Assembly (NCBI GenBank): GCA_003152795.1
Contig: PMBA01000328.1
Location: 18,056-24,183, forward strand
Direction of reading: 5' to 3'
From: Acidobacteriaceae bacterium
GTDB taxonomy: Bacteria; Acidobacteriota; Terriglobia; Terriglobales; Acidobacteriaceae
Length of the DNA: 6,128 nucleotides
The position numbers were made by a program, and so were the translations under genes. Below, piece after piece: positions 1 to 5,720 of this stretch. The stretch's first letter is position 1, and every line of letters begins with the position of its first letter. The notes below the pieces were generated by a model. It saw only the letters and a list, made by a program, of their open reading frames with translations. It was not told where the DNA came from and ran no database searches.

Positions 1-381
1 ATCCAGGATCCGGTATATGGTTATCAGGCCGTGAACGTCTTGAGGCAAGAAGCGAGCGAACATTTGCTCCTCAATTGGATGCGAAGCCTCATATCGGTCC
101 GCAGGTCGACCGGGGTGTTTGGCAGGGGATCGATTGAGTTTCTGTACCCAGCCAACCACAGAATCCTAGCCTATGTGCGGCGACTGGGAAGCGAGGCGGT
201 CCTGGTGGTCAACAATCTTTCGAGCACCGCGCAAGCAGTCGAACTGGATCTGCGGCGCTACAAGGGAAATATTCCGATCGAGATGTCTGGTAAGAATATG
301 TTTCCGCGCGTGGGCGATCTGCCCTATCTGCTAACGATGGGGCCCTACCAGTTTTACTGGTTTCGGCTGCGACGAATCTGA
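1..381 (+). CDS. treS: Trehalose synthase (maltose alpha-D-glucosyltransferase), C-terminal fragment
   Basis: This is the last 126 codons of a gene whose 5' end lies outside the window; the frame is open from base 1 to the TGA at 379-381. The visible part begins with the family-typical YGYQAVNV segment and LLNWMRSLI helix. It then runs through VFGRGSIEFL, the beta-strand LAYVRR, VLVVNNLS and the closing DLPYLLTMGPYQFYWF. This is the end of the GH13 barrel plus the C-terminal beta-sandwich of TreS, a cytoplasmic enzyme that interconverts maltose and trehalose by intramolecular transglucosylation. The catalytic residues lie upstream and are not visible. The protein ends right after the beta-sandwich, so it is not a TreS-maltokinase fusion. 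A GTG at 31 could look like a start, but homology to TreS begins before it, so it is internal. Its position near otsA and otsB gives the locus a second route to trehalose. Confidence 0.93.
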   Translation: MQDPVYGYQAVNVLRQEASEHLLLNWMRSLISVRRSTGVFGRGSIEFLYPANHRILAYVRRLGSEAVLVVNNLSSTAQAVELDLRRYKGNIPIEMSGKNMFPRVGDLPYLLTMGPYQFYWFRLRRI

Positions 382-457
382 GCGAGTGTAGATCGTGAAG
401 ACGATGCCACATTGACGCGCGTCTACGCCGAGGCACGCTGCAATACTTCGAACGGAG
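382..457 (+). other. Intergenic leader between treS and the glycosyltransferase gene
   Basis: This 76-bp gap holds a small hairpin at 392-405 (ATCGT/ACGAT, 5 bp, GAAG loop) and a perfect 10-bp palindrome, GACGCGCGTC, at 414-423. Neither is followed by a T-run, so neither is a convincing intrinsic terminator. I see no good sigma-70 promoter. Whether transcription reads through from treS cannot be decided from the sequence. Confidence 0.35.
454..457 (+). promoter_or_regulatory. Shine-Dalgarno GGAG deciding the glycosyltransferase start
   Basis: GGAG directly abuts the ATG at 458 with zero spacing, which is poor for initiation. It lies 6 bases before an in-frame TTG at 464, which is near-optimal. 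The real start may therefore be the TTG, making the protein two residues shorter. The in-frame stop at 413-415 and the lack of other ATG, GTG or TTG codons in between rule out a start further upstream. Confidence 0.45.
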
Positions 458-1732
458 ATGAAATTGGCAGAGGAGAGCTTTCTTACGGACGATTTTCTTC
501 GCCAACTGATCAACGTCGGCGAAGTAGACATCCTCGTGGGCTTGCCCACTCACAATAACGCCAAGACGATCGGGCCGATCGTCCACACCATTCAAAGCGG
601 CATCCTGCGCGGGTTTCCCCGAGAGCGAGCCGTGATCGTCAATGTCGATGGGGGGTCGCGTGATGGCACTCCCGAGCTGGTTACGGGCGTCTCAATCGAC
701 GACCTGCACCCAGCCTCCAATCTATACGCTCTCCGCACCCTGCCCTCAATCAGCACGAAGTATGCGAGCAGCCCGGCGAGCGGAGTTGCGTTTCGGACGA
801 TTCTGGCAGCCGCTGAACTGCTCCGCGCCAAGGCCTGTGTGGTGATGTCACCCGAGTCCGTGAACATCGAACCCGAATGGCTCGCAAACCTTCTGCGCCC
901 CATTTATGGCGACGGCTTCGATCTGGTGACACCTACATATCGCCGACATAAGTTTGAGGGGCTGCTCATTACGAATTTGCTGTACCCGATGACCCGCGCA
1001 CTTTACGGGTTAAGAATCCGTGAGGCATACTCGCCTGAGTTCGGATTCTCCGGTCGTCTCGGAAGTCAATTCCTTGGACAAAATATCTGGAATGATGGAA
1101 CCGACGGTGCCGGTGTCGAACTCCGCTTTACCCTGGCTGCGATCGCGGGGCGATACCGCGTCTGCCAGTCCTTCCTTGGCGAAAAGATTCACATCGAGCG
1201 CCATGCCGCTGATCTGGTGCCGGCGCTGCGACAAACTGTCGGTACCTTGTTCTCCGCATTGGAGCCAGACTTTCCCGTCTGGAGTGCCGTGGCCGGTTCC
1301 CAGCCGGCCCCTACGACCGGGGCAGACCATGAAGTGCTTCGGGAACCACTGCGAGTCAATCGGAAACGATTGCGAGAGATGTTCTCGACCGGAGTTGCCG
1401 AATTGGAGTCCGTCTTTCAGTCAATTCTTTCCCCCTCCACCCTGGCAGAACTACAGCGCATCGCCCACCTGGGGGAAGAGGAGTTTTATTACCCTGCAGA
1501 ATTGTGGGTCAGGACGGTTTACGAGTTTGCCGCCTCGTATCGGAAATCTGTGATCAGCCGGGATCATATTATCCAGGCCTTAGCACCGCTTTTCCGCGGG
1601 AGAGCGTTCACATTCATGGTTGAGAACCGCAACGCTTCTGCGGACGACGTCGAGAACAACGTCGAAGGTTTGTGCCTTGAATTCGAGCGATTGAAACCGT
1701 ATCTGCTGCAGCTGTGGAAATCAAGAGAGTGA
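458..1732 (+). CDS. GT-A-fold glycosyltransferase, family 2 / GpgS-like, with degenerate DxD
   Basis: This is a probable cytoplasmic nucleotide-sugar glycosyltransferase of 424 aa. Residues about 23-75 are a GT-A nucleotide-binding half, with VDILVGLPTHNNAKTIG and VNVDGGSRDGT (D64, S67, D69). Residues about 124-142 are where family-2 enzymes carry the metal-binding DxD before a PEWL motif. Here the motif reads VMSPES then EPEWL, so both aspartates are missing and only E133 is acidic. Residues 164-200 (HKFEG, TNLLYPMTRALYG, EFGFSG) and 218-246 (GVELRFTLAAIAGRYRVCQ, LGEKIHIER) resemble the acceptor side and closing metal-site histidine of glucosyl-3-phosphoglycerate-synthase-like enzymes. Residues about 296-424 form a helical C-terminal extension containing YYPAELWVRTVYEF and ISRDHIIQAL. 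The acceptor is unknown; a glycosylglycerate-type solute is possible from family resemblance and context, but polysaccharide or lipid acceptors are not excluded. The start is ATG 458 or TTG 464. The stop overlaps the next gene's ribosome binding site. Confidence 0.8.
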   Translation: MKLAEESFLTDDFLRQLINVGEVDILVGLPTHNNAKTIGPIVHTIQSGILRGFPRERAVIVNVDGGSRDGTPELVTGVSIDDLHPASNLYALRTLPSISTKYASSPASGVAFRTILAAAELLRAKACVVMSPESVNIEPEWLANLLRPIYGDGFDLVTPTYRRHKFEGLLITNLLYPMTRALYGLRIREAYSPEFGFSGRLGSQFLGQNIWNDGTDGAGVELRFTLAAIAGRYRVCQSFLGEKIHIERHAADLVPALRQTVGTLFSALEPDFPVWSAVAGSQPAPTTGADHEVLREPLRVNRKRLREMFSTGVAELESVFQSILSPSTLAELQRIAHLGEEEFYYPAELWVRTVYEFAASYRKSVISRDHIIQALAPLFRGRAFTFMVENRNASADDVENNVEGLCLEFERLKPYLLQLWKSRE

Positions 1733-1734
1733 GG
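1731..1734 (+). promoter_or_regulatory. Shine-Dalgarno GAGG overlapping the upstream stop codon
   Basis: GAGG begins inside the TGA stop (1730-1732) of the glycosyltransferase gene and lies 5 bases before ATG 1740. The overlap supports an operon and probable translational coupling of the two genes. Confidence 0.65.
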
Positions 1735-1739
1735 CAACT

Positions 1740-2444
1740 ATGCGGGAAATGATTATCAGCGAACTGAGTCAGGCGCTGCACGAGATTGCCAGAAGTTTCG
1801 CCCACTTCCTTCCTCGTCTCATCGTGATGCTGGTCCTGGCATTTGTGGGCTGGATGATCGCGTACGTTGTAAAAGCGGTTCTGCGCAGCATTCTGCAGCT
1901 CATCAAGTTCGACAAGCTTTCAGAAAACGCAGGCGCCTCGCAACTGCTCACCCAGGCCGCTTTGCCTTCGGCGACGGAAGTGTTGAGCCGGTTCGTCTTC
2001 TGGGTGACCTGGCTCGGCATCATTCTGCTGGGGGTGCGCGCGCTGGGGATTTTGGGCCTGCAGGAGCAAGTGGCAAAATTCTTTCTCTTCCTGCCGCGTC
2101 TATTCGTAGCCATGTTCATCCTGTTTTTTGGACTGCTGGCAGCCAGCTTCTTTTCCCGCGCCGCCTTATTGGCTGCGGTAAATGCAAATGTGCCTTCACC
2201 CCGCGTTTTGAGCCTCGCTCTCCGCACCCTCATCATTGTTTTCGTATTGTCGATCGTCTTTGAAGAACTGGGTTTGGCGGAGCAGACCATGCTGGTTGCC
2301 TTCGGGATTGCCTTCGGGGCCCTGATGCTCGGATTGGCAATCGCATTCGGCATGGGGGGCAGAGACTTGGCCCGGCGTTTCCTGGAGAAGAGGTTTGTTC
2401 GCGGGAAGAACGAGGAGAACGAAGACGAACTGTCACCGCTCTAG
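1740..2444 (+). CDS. MscS-like / conserved TM-helix membrane protein lacking the soluble channel domain
   Basis: This is an inner-membrane protein of 234 aa with about five hydrophobic segments: residues about 22-47, 83-103, 113-138, 157-177 and 183-206. The last segment, with LGLAIAFGMGGRDLARRFLE, and the repeated pattern of helix followed by a short amphipathic turn match the conserved TM-helix proteins annotated as mechanosensitive ion channel family members. In full MscS channels the pore helix is followed by a beta domain and a C-terminal cage. Here only about 25 charged residues follow (KRFVRGKNEENEDE), so the soluble domain is absent. It may be a minimal channel-like protein or an accessory membrane subunit; channel activity is not shown. 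It starts 7 bases after the glycosyltransferase stop, with a good GAGG. Its place in an osmolyte locus fits a role in osmotic or turgor response, which is inference. Confidence 0.78.
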   Translation: MREMIISELSQALHEIARSFAHFLPRLIVMLVLAFVGWMIAYVVKAVLRSILQLIKFDKLSENAGASQLLTQAALPSATEVLSRFVFWVTWLGIILLGVRALGILGLQEQVAKFFLFLPRLFVAMFILFFGLLAASFFSRAALLAAVNANVPSPRVLSLALRTLIIVFVLSIVFEELGLAEQTMLVAFGIAFGALMLGLAIAFGMGGRDLARRFLEKRFVRGKNEENEDELSPL

Positions 2445-2462
2445 CGCAGAAAATACCAACTA

Positions 2463-2477
2463 ACCGCCCGTTGCGGT
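2463..2477 (+). other. Short hairpin in the otsA leader
   Basis: ACCGC (2463-2467) pairs with GCGGT (2473-2477) around a 5-base loop, CCGTT. No T-run follows, so it is not a standard terminator. It is the only clear structure in the 75-bp leader apart from the pairing around the ribosome binding site. It could stabilise or separate the downstream transcript, or it could be chance. Confidence 0.3.
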
Positions 2478-2506
2478 AGGATGAAATTTCCTCCCTGCTC
2501 CATGCT

Positions 2507-2511
2507 GGAGG
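2507..2511 (+). promoter_or_regulatory. Strong Shine-Dalgarno GGAGG fixing the otsA start
   Basis: GGAGG lies 8 bases before ATG 2520, an ideal arrangement. The upstream in-frame ATGs at 2481 and 2502 have no comparable site. The same GGAGG can pair with CCTCC at 2490-2494 (12-base loop), or its GGAG with CTCC at 2498-2501 (5-base loop), so the site could be partly hidden in RNA structure. Confidence 0.7.
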
Positions 2512-2519
2512 CTAGCGCC

Positions 2520-4808
2520 ATGCGACTACTCAGCATCCGGCTCATTGTTTCCCTCATCGTGGGTATCACGCTGGTCTCGCTGTCGTCCTCGTATTACGAG
2601 GCTTTGGGTGAGAAACGTGCCCTAAGCCGGGACCTGGAGCGGCGCGCCGAGGTATTGGGCGAAAGCCTCGCGGGAAATGTGGAACGCGACCTGGAGAAGG
2701 ATTCCCTGCAGGATTTGCAGCTCATCGTAGAGCACTACGGGAACCGGGAGCATCTCTCCGGACTGGCGATCTACGGCCGGCAGGGCGATTTGCTGGCCGT
2801 TACGCCGGAGCTGAAGTCCACGCTGGCTACCGTTCCCCTCGTAATGTCTGAAGCCTTGCGTGAGAACCATGGAGCTGGCGCGTTCCAACGACTGGGCGGT
2901 GCCTCGTTGCACATCTATGCTCTACCTCTTCACCAGCACGACGAAGTCATCGGCAGCCTCGCGATTGTTCACGATGCCGGCTATATTCAGGCGGAGAGCC
3001 TTCATATTTGGCGCGAAGCGTTTCTGCGAGCGCTGGCACATGTGTTTCTCATCGTGCTGATCACGCTGTTGATTGTTCGCTGGAGTATTGCCGCACCCAT
3101 TGCACGTACGGCACAGTGGATGCGCGCTTTGCGGACGGGGCAAACACCTTCACGCCAGCACGCCACCGATCTGGATCTGTTTCGTCCCCTGGTGCGGGAG
3201 GTTGCCGCCTTCGCCGAAAGCCTCATCCAGGCGCGCTCGGCGGCCGAGACGGAAGCCCGCCTGCGGGACACGGGTGAATCTCTATGGACGGCCGACCGAC
3301 TGGCCGTGCACGTGCGCAAACGACTGGAGAATGGGCGCCTTTTTGTCGTGTCGAACCGCGAGCCTTACGTGCATATGCGGCATGGCCAATCGGTGGAAGT
3401 GATCGTGCCACCCAGCGGGGTGGTCACTGCGATCGAGCCCATACTGCGCGCCTGTGATGGAACCTGGATTGCCCATGGCAATGGCGATGCCGACCTCGAA
3501 ACCGTTGATGCGCACGACCGGCTGCGCGTGCCTCCGGAAGATCCTCACTATACCTTGCGCCGGGTCTGGCTGAACCAGGCGGAAGAAGAAGGCTATTACT
3601 ACGGATTTGCCAACGAGGGAATCTGGCCTCTCTGTCATATCGCGCACACTCGGCCGATCTTTCGCGCGGAGGACTGGAAATACTATCAGGCGGTAAACCG
3701 GAAGTTCGCCGATGCGCTGCTCGAAGAGATAAGGGACGTGGAAAAGCCCATTGTGCTGGTGCAGGATTACCACTTCGCGCTGCTGCCTCGGCTGATTAAA
3801 GAGAAGAGACCGGAGGCCAAGGTGGCAATCTTCTGGCATATCCCGTGGCCCAACCCGGAGGCTTTTGACATTTCGCCGTGGCGGCGCGAACTTGTGGATG
3901 GTCTGCTCGGTGCCGATCTGATCGGGTTTCACATCCAGTCGCACTGCAATAACTTCCTGCATACCGTGGACCGGGTCGTGGAAGCACGCGTCGATTGGGA
4001 ACACTTTTCGGTACGACGTCTGGATCATCTCACCCTGGTGCGACCCTTTCCCATTAGTGTGGACTTTACGGAGGTGCAACCGCCGGAGTCGACAACGGAT
4101 TCCTACACCGAACGTTCTGCCTTGCTCAAGGCTTTGGGGGTTGAGGCTACCTTCATGGGTGTGGGCGTGGACCGGGTTGACTACACCAAGGGCATTCTGG
4201 AGCGTTTTTTGGCGATTGAGCGTTTTCTGGACAAGTATCCTGCCTATCAGGGCAAGTTCACATTCGTGCAGATTGGCGCTCCAAGTCGCAGCCACCTCAA
4301 GCGCTATCATGATCTGATGGCGGAGGTGGAAGCGGAAGCCAACCGCATTAACGGGCGGTTTCAGACAGACAAATGGAAGCCCATCGTCTTTCTAAACCGG
4401 TCGCACAATCACCAGGAGATTCAAAAATACTACCGCGCCGCGGACTTATGCCTGGTTACCTCATTGCACGATGGCATGAATCTGGTGGCGAAAGAATTCG
4501 TGGCAGCCCGGCAAGACGAAAGGGGTGTTTTAATCCTGAGTTGCTTCACCGGTGCCGCCCACGAGCTGCGCGACGCCTTGCAGATCAACCCCTACGATAT
4601 CGACCAGACGGCGGAGGCGATTCATTTCGCACTTAACATGGAGCCGGAGGAAAAGGAATTGCGTATGCGACACATGCGGAAGACGGTCAGGGAACACAAC
4701 GTCTACCGCTGGGCAGGAAGCCTCATCGCGGAACTCTGCGAGCTGCGCCTGGACGCGTCGGACGAGAGCAAGGAGAATCTTCGGGCGAGCACTGCTGCCT
4801 GGGGATGA
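2520..4808 (+). CDS. otsA: Membrane-anchored trehalose-6-phosphate synthase with N-terminal sensor-like and HAMP-like regions
   Basis: This 762-aa protein combines a receptor-like front end with a GT20 synthase, which makes trehalose-6-phosphate from a nucleotide-glucose and glucose-6-phosphate. TM1 is at residues about 4-23. An extracytoplasmic region at about 25-168 has PAS/Cache-like strands (LSGLAIYGRQGDLLAV; VIGSLAIVHD). TM2 is at about 169-190. A HAMP-like linker (AAPIARTAQWMRAL) and helix follow to about 250. The catalytic domain spans about 273-745: SNREP (R280), a glycine loop PSGVVTA, W316, YYYGFANEGIWP, QDYH (D416), HIPWP, VDRVDYTKG (R552, K557) and DGMNLVAKE (D651, E659). These match the substrate-binding residues of E. 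coli OtsA, which is only about 470 aa and soluble. ATG 2520 is preferred for its GGAGG and because TM1 follows directly; ATG 2481 would add 13 residues. The REPY motif and single-glycine loop also recall glucosylglycerol-phosphate synthase, so the acceptor is not fully certain. otsB follows after 7 bases. Confidence 0.92.
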   Translation: MRLLSIRLIVSLIVGITLVSLSSSYYEALGEKRALSRDLERRAEVLGESLAGNVERDLEKDSLQDLQLIVEHYGNREHLSGLAIYGRQGDLLAVTPELKSTLATVPLVMSEALRENHGAGAFQRLGGASLHIYALPLHQHDEVIGSLAIVHDAGYIQAESLHIWREAFLRALAHVFLIVLITLLIVRWSIAAPIARTAQWMRALRTGQTPSRQHATDLDLFRPLVREVAAFAESLIQARSAAETEARLRDTGESLWTADRLAVHVRKRLENGRLFVVSNREPYVHMRHGQSVEVIVPPSGVVTAIEPILRACDGTWIAHGNGDADLETVDAHDRLRVPPEDPHYTLRRVWLNQAEEEGYYYGFANEGIWPLCHIAHTRPIFRAEDWKYYQAVNRKFADALLEEIRDVEKPIVLVQDYHFALLPRLIKEKRPEAKVAIFWHIPWPNPEAFDISPWRRELVDGLLGADLIGFHIQSHCNNFLHTVDRVVEARVDWEHFSVRRLDHLTLVRPFPISVDFTEVQPPESTTDSYTERSALLKALGVEATFMGVGVDRVDYTKGILERFLAIERFLDKYPAYQGKFTFVQIGAPSRSHLKRYHDLMAEVEAEANRINGRFQTDKWKPIVFLNRSHNHQEIQKYYRAADLCLVTSLHDGMNLVAKEFVAARQDERGVLILSCFTGAAHELRDALQINPYDIDQTAEAIHFALNMEPEEKELRMRHMRKTVREHNVYRWAGSLIAELCELRLDASDESKENLRASTAAWG

Positions 4809-4812
4809 GGAG
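4807..4812 (+). promoter_or_regulatory. Shine-Dalgarno GAGGAG overlapping the otsA stop
   Basis: GAGGAG begins inside the otsA TGA (4806-4808) and precedes GTG 4816, giving a 5-base spacing from GAGG and 3 from GGAG. TTG 4819 is also within reach. This indicates translational coupling of otsB to otsA. Confidence 0.6.
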
Positions 4813-4815
4813 CAT

Positions 4816-5646
4816 GTGTTGTCCCGCACGGTCAATCCAGTCGAAGTCTCGCAGTTCATGAACGCGGTGGCACAGTCGCCGGTTTCCGCGCTTCTGCTCG
4901 ACTATGACGGTACCCTCGCACCCTTCTGCCTCAATCGCCAGCAGGCTCTCCCCTATCCGGGAATGACAGAACTCCTGCAGGAGATCATCGTCAATGGCCG
5001 CACCCGTGTCGTCATCGTCACAGGCCGGAACGCCCACGAAGTAATCCCCTTGCTTGCGATTCACCCCAGTATCGAGATCTGGGGATGCCATGGGTTGGAG
5101 CGGTTGAGACCGGATGGAACCCGCCAGACACCCCGCGTGGCAGAGCCCGTGATGCACGCACTGGCTGACGCAGATCGTTGGTTAAGGTATCAGGGGCTAC
5201 ACCACCGGGCTGAGTTCAAGACCGGCGCCGTCGCCATCCATTGGCGCGGGCTGGATGATGCGACGGCGGCGGAAATCCGCGGCCAAGTCTTGCTGGGCTG
5301 GCTCCCCATTGCTCAAAGTACGCCCATGGAACTGCTGGAGTTCGATGGCGGTATTGAAATGCGCATGCCAGGTAGGGATAAAGGGGATGCAGTCCGCACC
5401 ATCCTGGATGAAATCGGCCCGGAGGTTCCCGTCGCCTACCTGGGGGATGACTTGACCGACGAGCGGGCTTTCCTCGCTCTTGGTACCCTGGGCCTAAGCG
5501 TGCTGGTTCGCCCCGAATGGCGCGAAACCGCGGCCGCCCTGTGGATCAGGCCGCCAGAAGGTGTACGGGAATTTCTGACACGGTGGCTACAAACCTGTCG
5601 TGAGGGGCAGCATCGCGCGAGCGGGGAGTGTTCTGGTCCCAAATGA
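4816..5646 (+). CDS. otsB: Trehalose-6-phosphate phosphatase (HAD superfamily)
   Basis: This cytoplasmic phosphatase hydrolyses trehalose-6-phosphate to trehalose, completing the OtsA-OtsB route. Counted from GTG 4816 it is 276 aa, close to the 266 aa of E. coli OtsB. HAD motif I is LLLDYDGTLAPF with nucleophile D29 and acid/base D31. Motif II is VVIVTGR (T69). The family segment WGCHGLE is at 89-95. Motif III is the lysine in MPGRDKGDAV (K189). Motif IV is YLGDDLTDE (D211, D212, D215). All catalytic residues are present, so the enzyme should be active. The start is ambiguous: GTG 4816 and TTG 4819 lie behind GAGGAG, while ATG 4858 would give 262 aa and still leave 14 residues before the nucleophile. 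The frame runs open far upstream inside otsA, but that part is antisense-free frame overlap rather than protein. otsB closes the plus-strand gene run. Confidence 0.93.
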   Translation: MLSRTVNPVEVSQFMNAVAQSPVSALLLDYDGTLAPFCLNRQQALPYPGMTELLQEIIVNGRTRVVIVTGRNAHEVIPLLAIHPSIEIWGCHGLERLRPDGTRQTPRVAEPVMHALADADRWLRYQGLHHRAEFKTGAVAIHWRGLDDATAAEIRGQVLLGWLPIAQSTPMELLEFDGGIEMRMPGRDKGDAVRTILDEIGPEVPVAYLGDDLTDERAFLALGTLGLSVLVRPEWRETAAALWIRPPEGVREFLTRWLQTCREGQHRASGECSGPK

Positions 5647-5665
5647 GTGCGGGTTCGGACCAGGA
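5631..5665 (+). repeat. Inverted repeat spanning the otsB stop codon
   Basis: CTGGTCC (5633-5639) pairs with GGACCAG (5657-5663), extended by one wobble (T5632-G5664) and one T-A pair (T5631-A5665), around a 17-base loop. The otsB stop at 5644-5646 lies in the loop. No T-run follows. It may contribute to transcript ends between the convergent genes, or it may be chance. Confidence 0.4.
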
Positions 5666-5699
5666 TGCAAGCTTCCTCCTTGGCAATATCTTCAGCATA

Positions 5700-5718
5700 G
5701 CCTCGATTTCCTCGAGGC
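5700..5718. terminator. Candidate bidirectional terminator hairpin
   Basis: GCCTCGA (5700-5706) and TCGAGGC (5712-5718) form a 7-bp stem with a TTTCC loop, placed between otsB and the stop of the convergent minus-strand gene. The position is right for a shared terminator. No T-run follows on either strand, so it is weak as an intrinsic terminator and may instead be an RNA 3'-end stabiliser. Confidence 0.42.
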
Positions 5719-5720
5719 CT

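Noticed and set aside
412..447. Possible sigma-70 promoter (TTGACG at 412 and AATACT at 442)
   Set aside because: The spacer is 24 bases, far from the usual 17, and the -10 match is only 4 of 6.
1020..1553. Plus-strand open frame (177 codons) inside the glycosyltransferase gene
   Set aside because: It is out of frame with the conserved glycosyltransferase and rich in P, S and W residues, with no motif.
1769..2353. Minus-strand open frame (194 codons) opposite the MscS-like gene
   Set aside because: It is antisense to a clear membrane protein and its composition (many R, K, S, T and P residues) is what a reversed hydrophobic gene yields. I recognise no domain.
2481..2519. Upstream ATG start for otsA at 2481
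   Set aside because: TAGG directly abuts it with no spacing, whereas ATG 2520 has GGAGG at 8 bases and is followed at once by TM1. The extra 13 residues look like leader sequence.
3282..4310. Long minus-strand open frame (342 codons) opposite otsA
   Set aside because: It lies wholly antisense to a well-supported GT20 domain and has no recognisable motifs. It reads as a by-product of codon bias in a GC-rich gene.
4552..4815. N-terminal extension of the otsB frame into otsA
   Set aside because: The frame is open here but overlaps the conserved C-terminal part of OtsA. The encoded residues are arginine- and threonine-rich with no phosphatase similarity.
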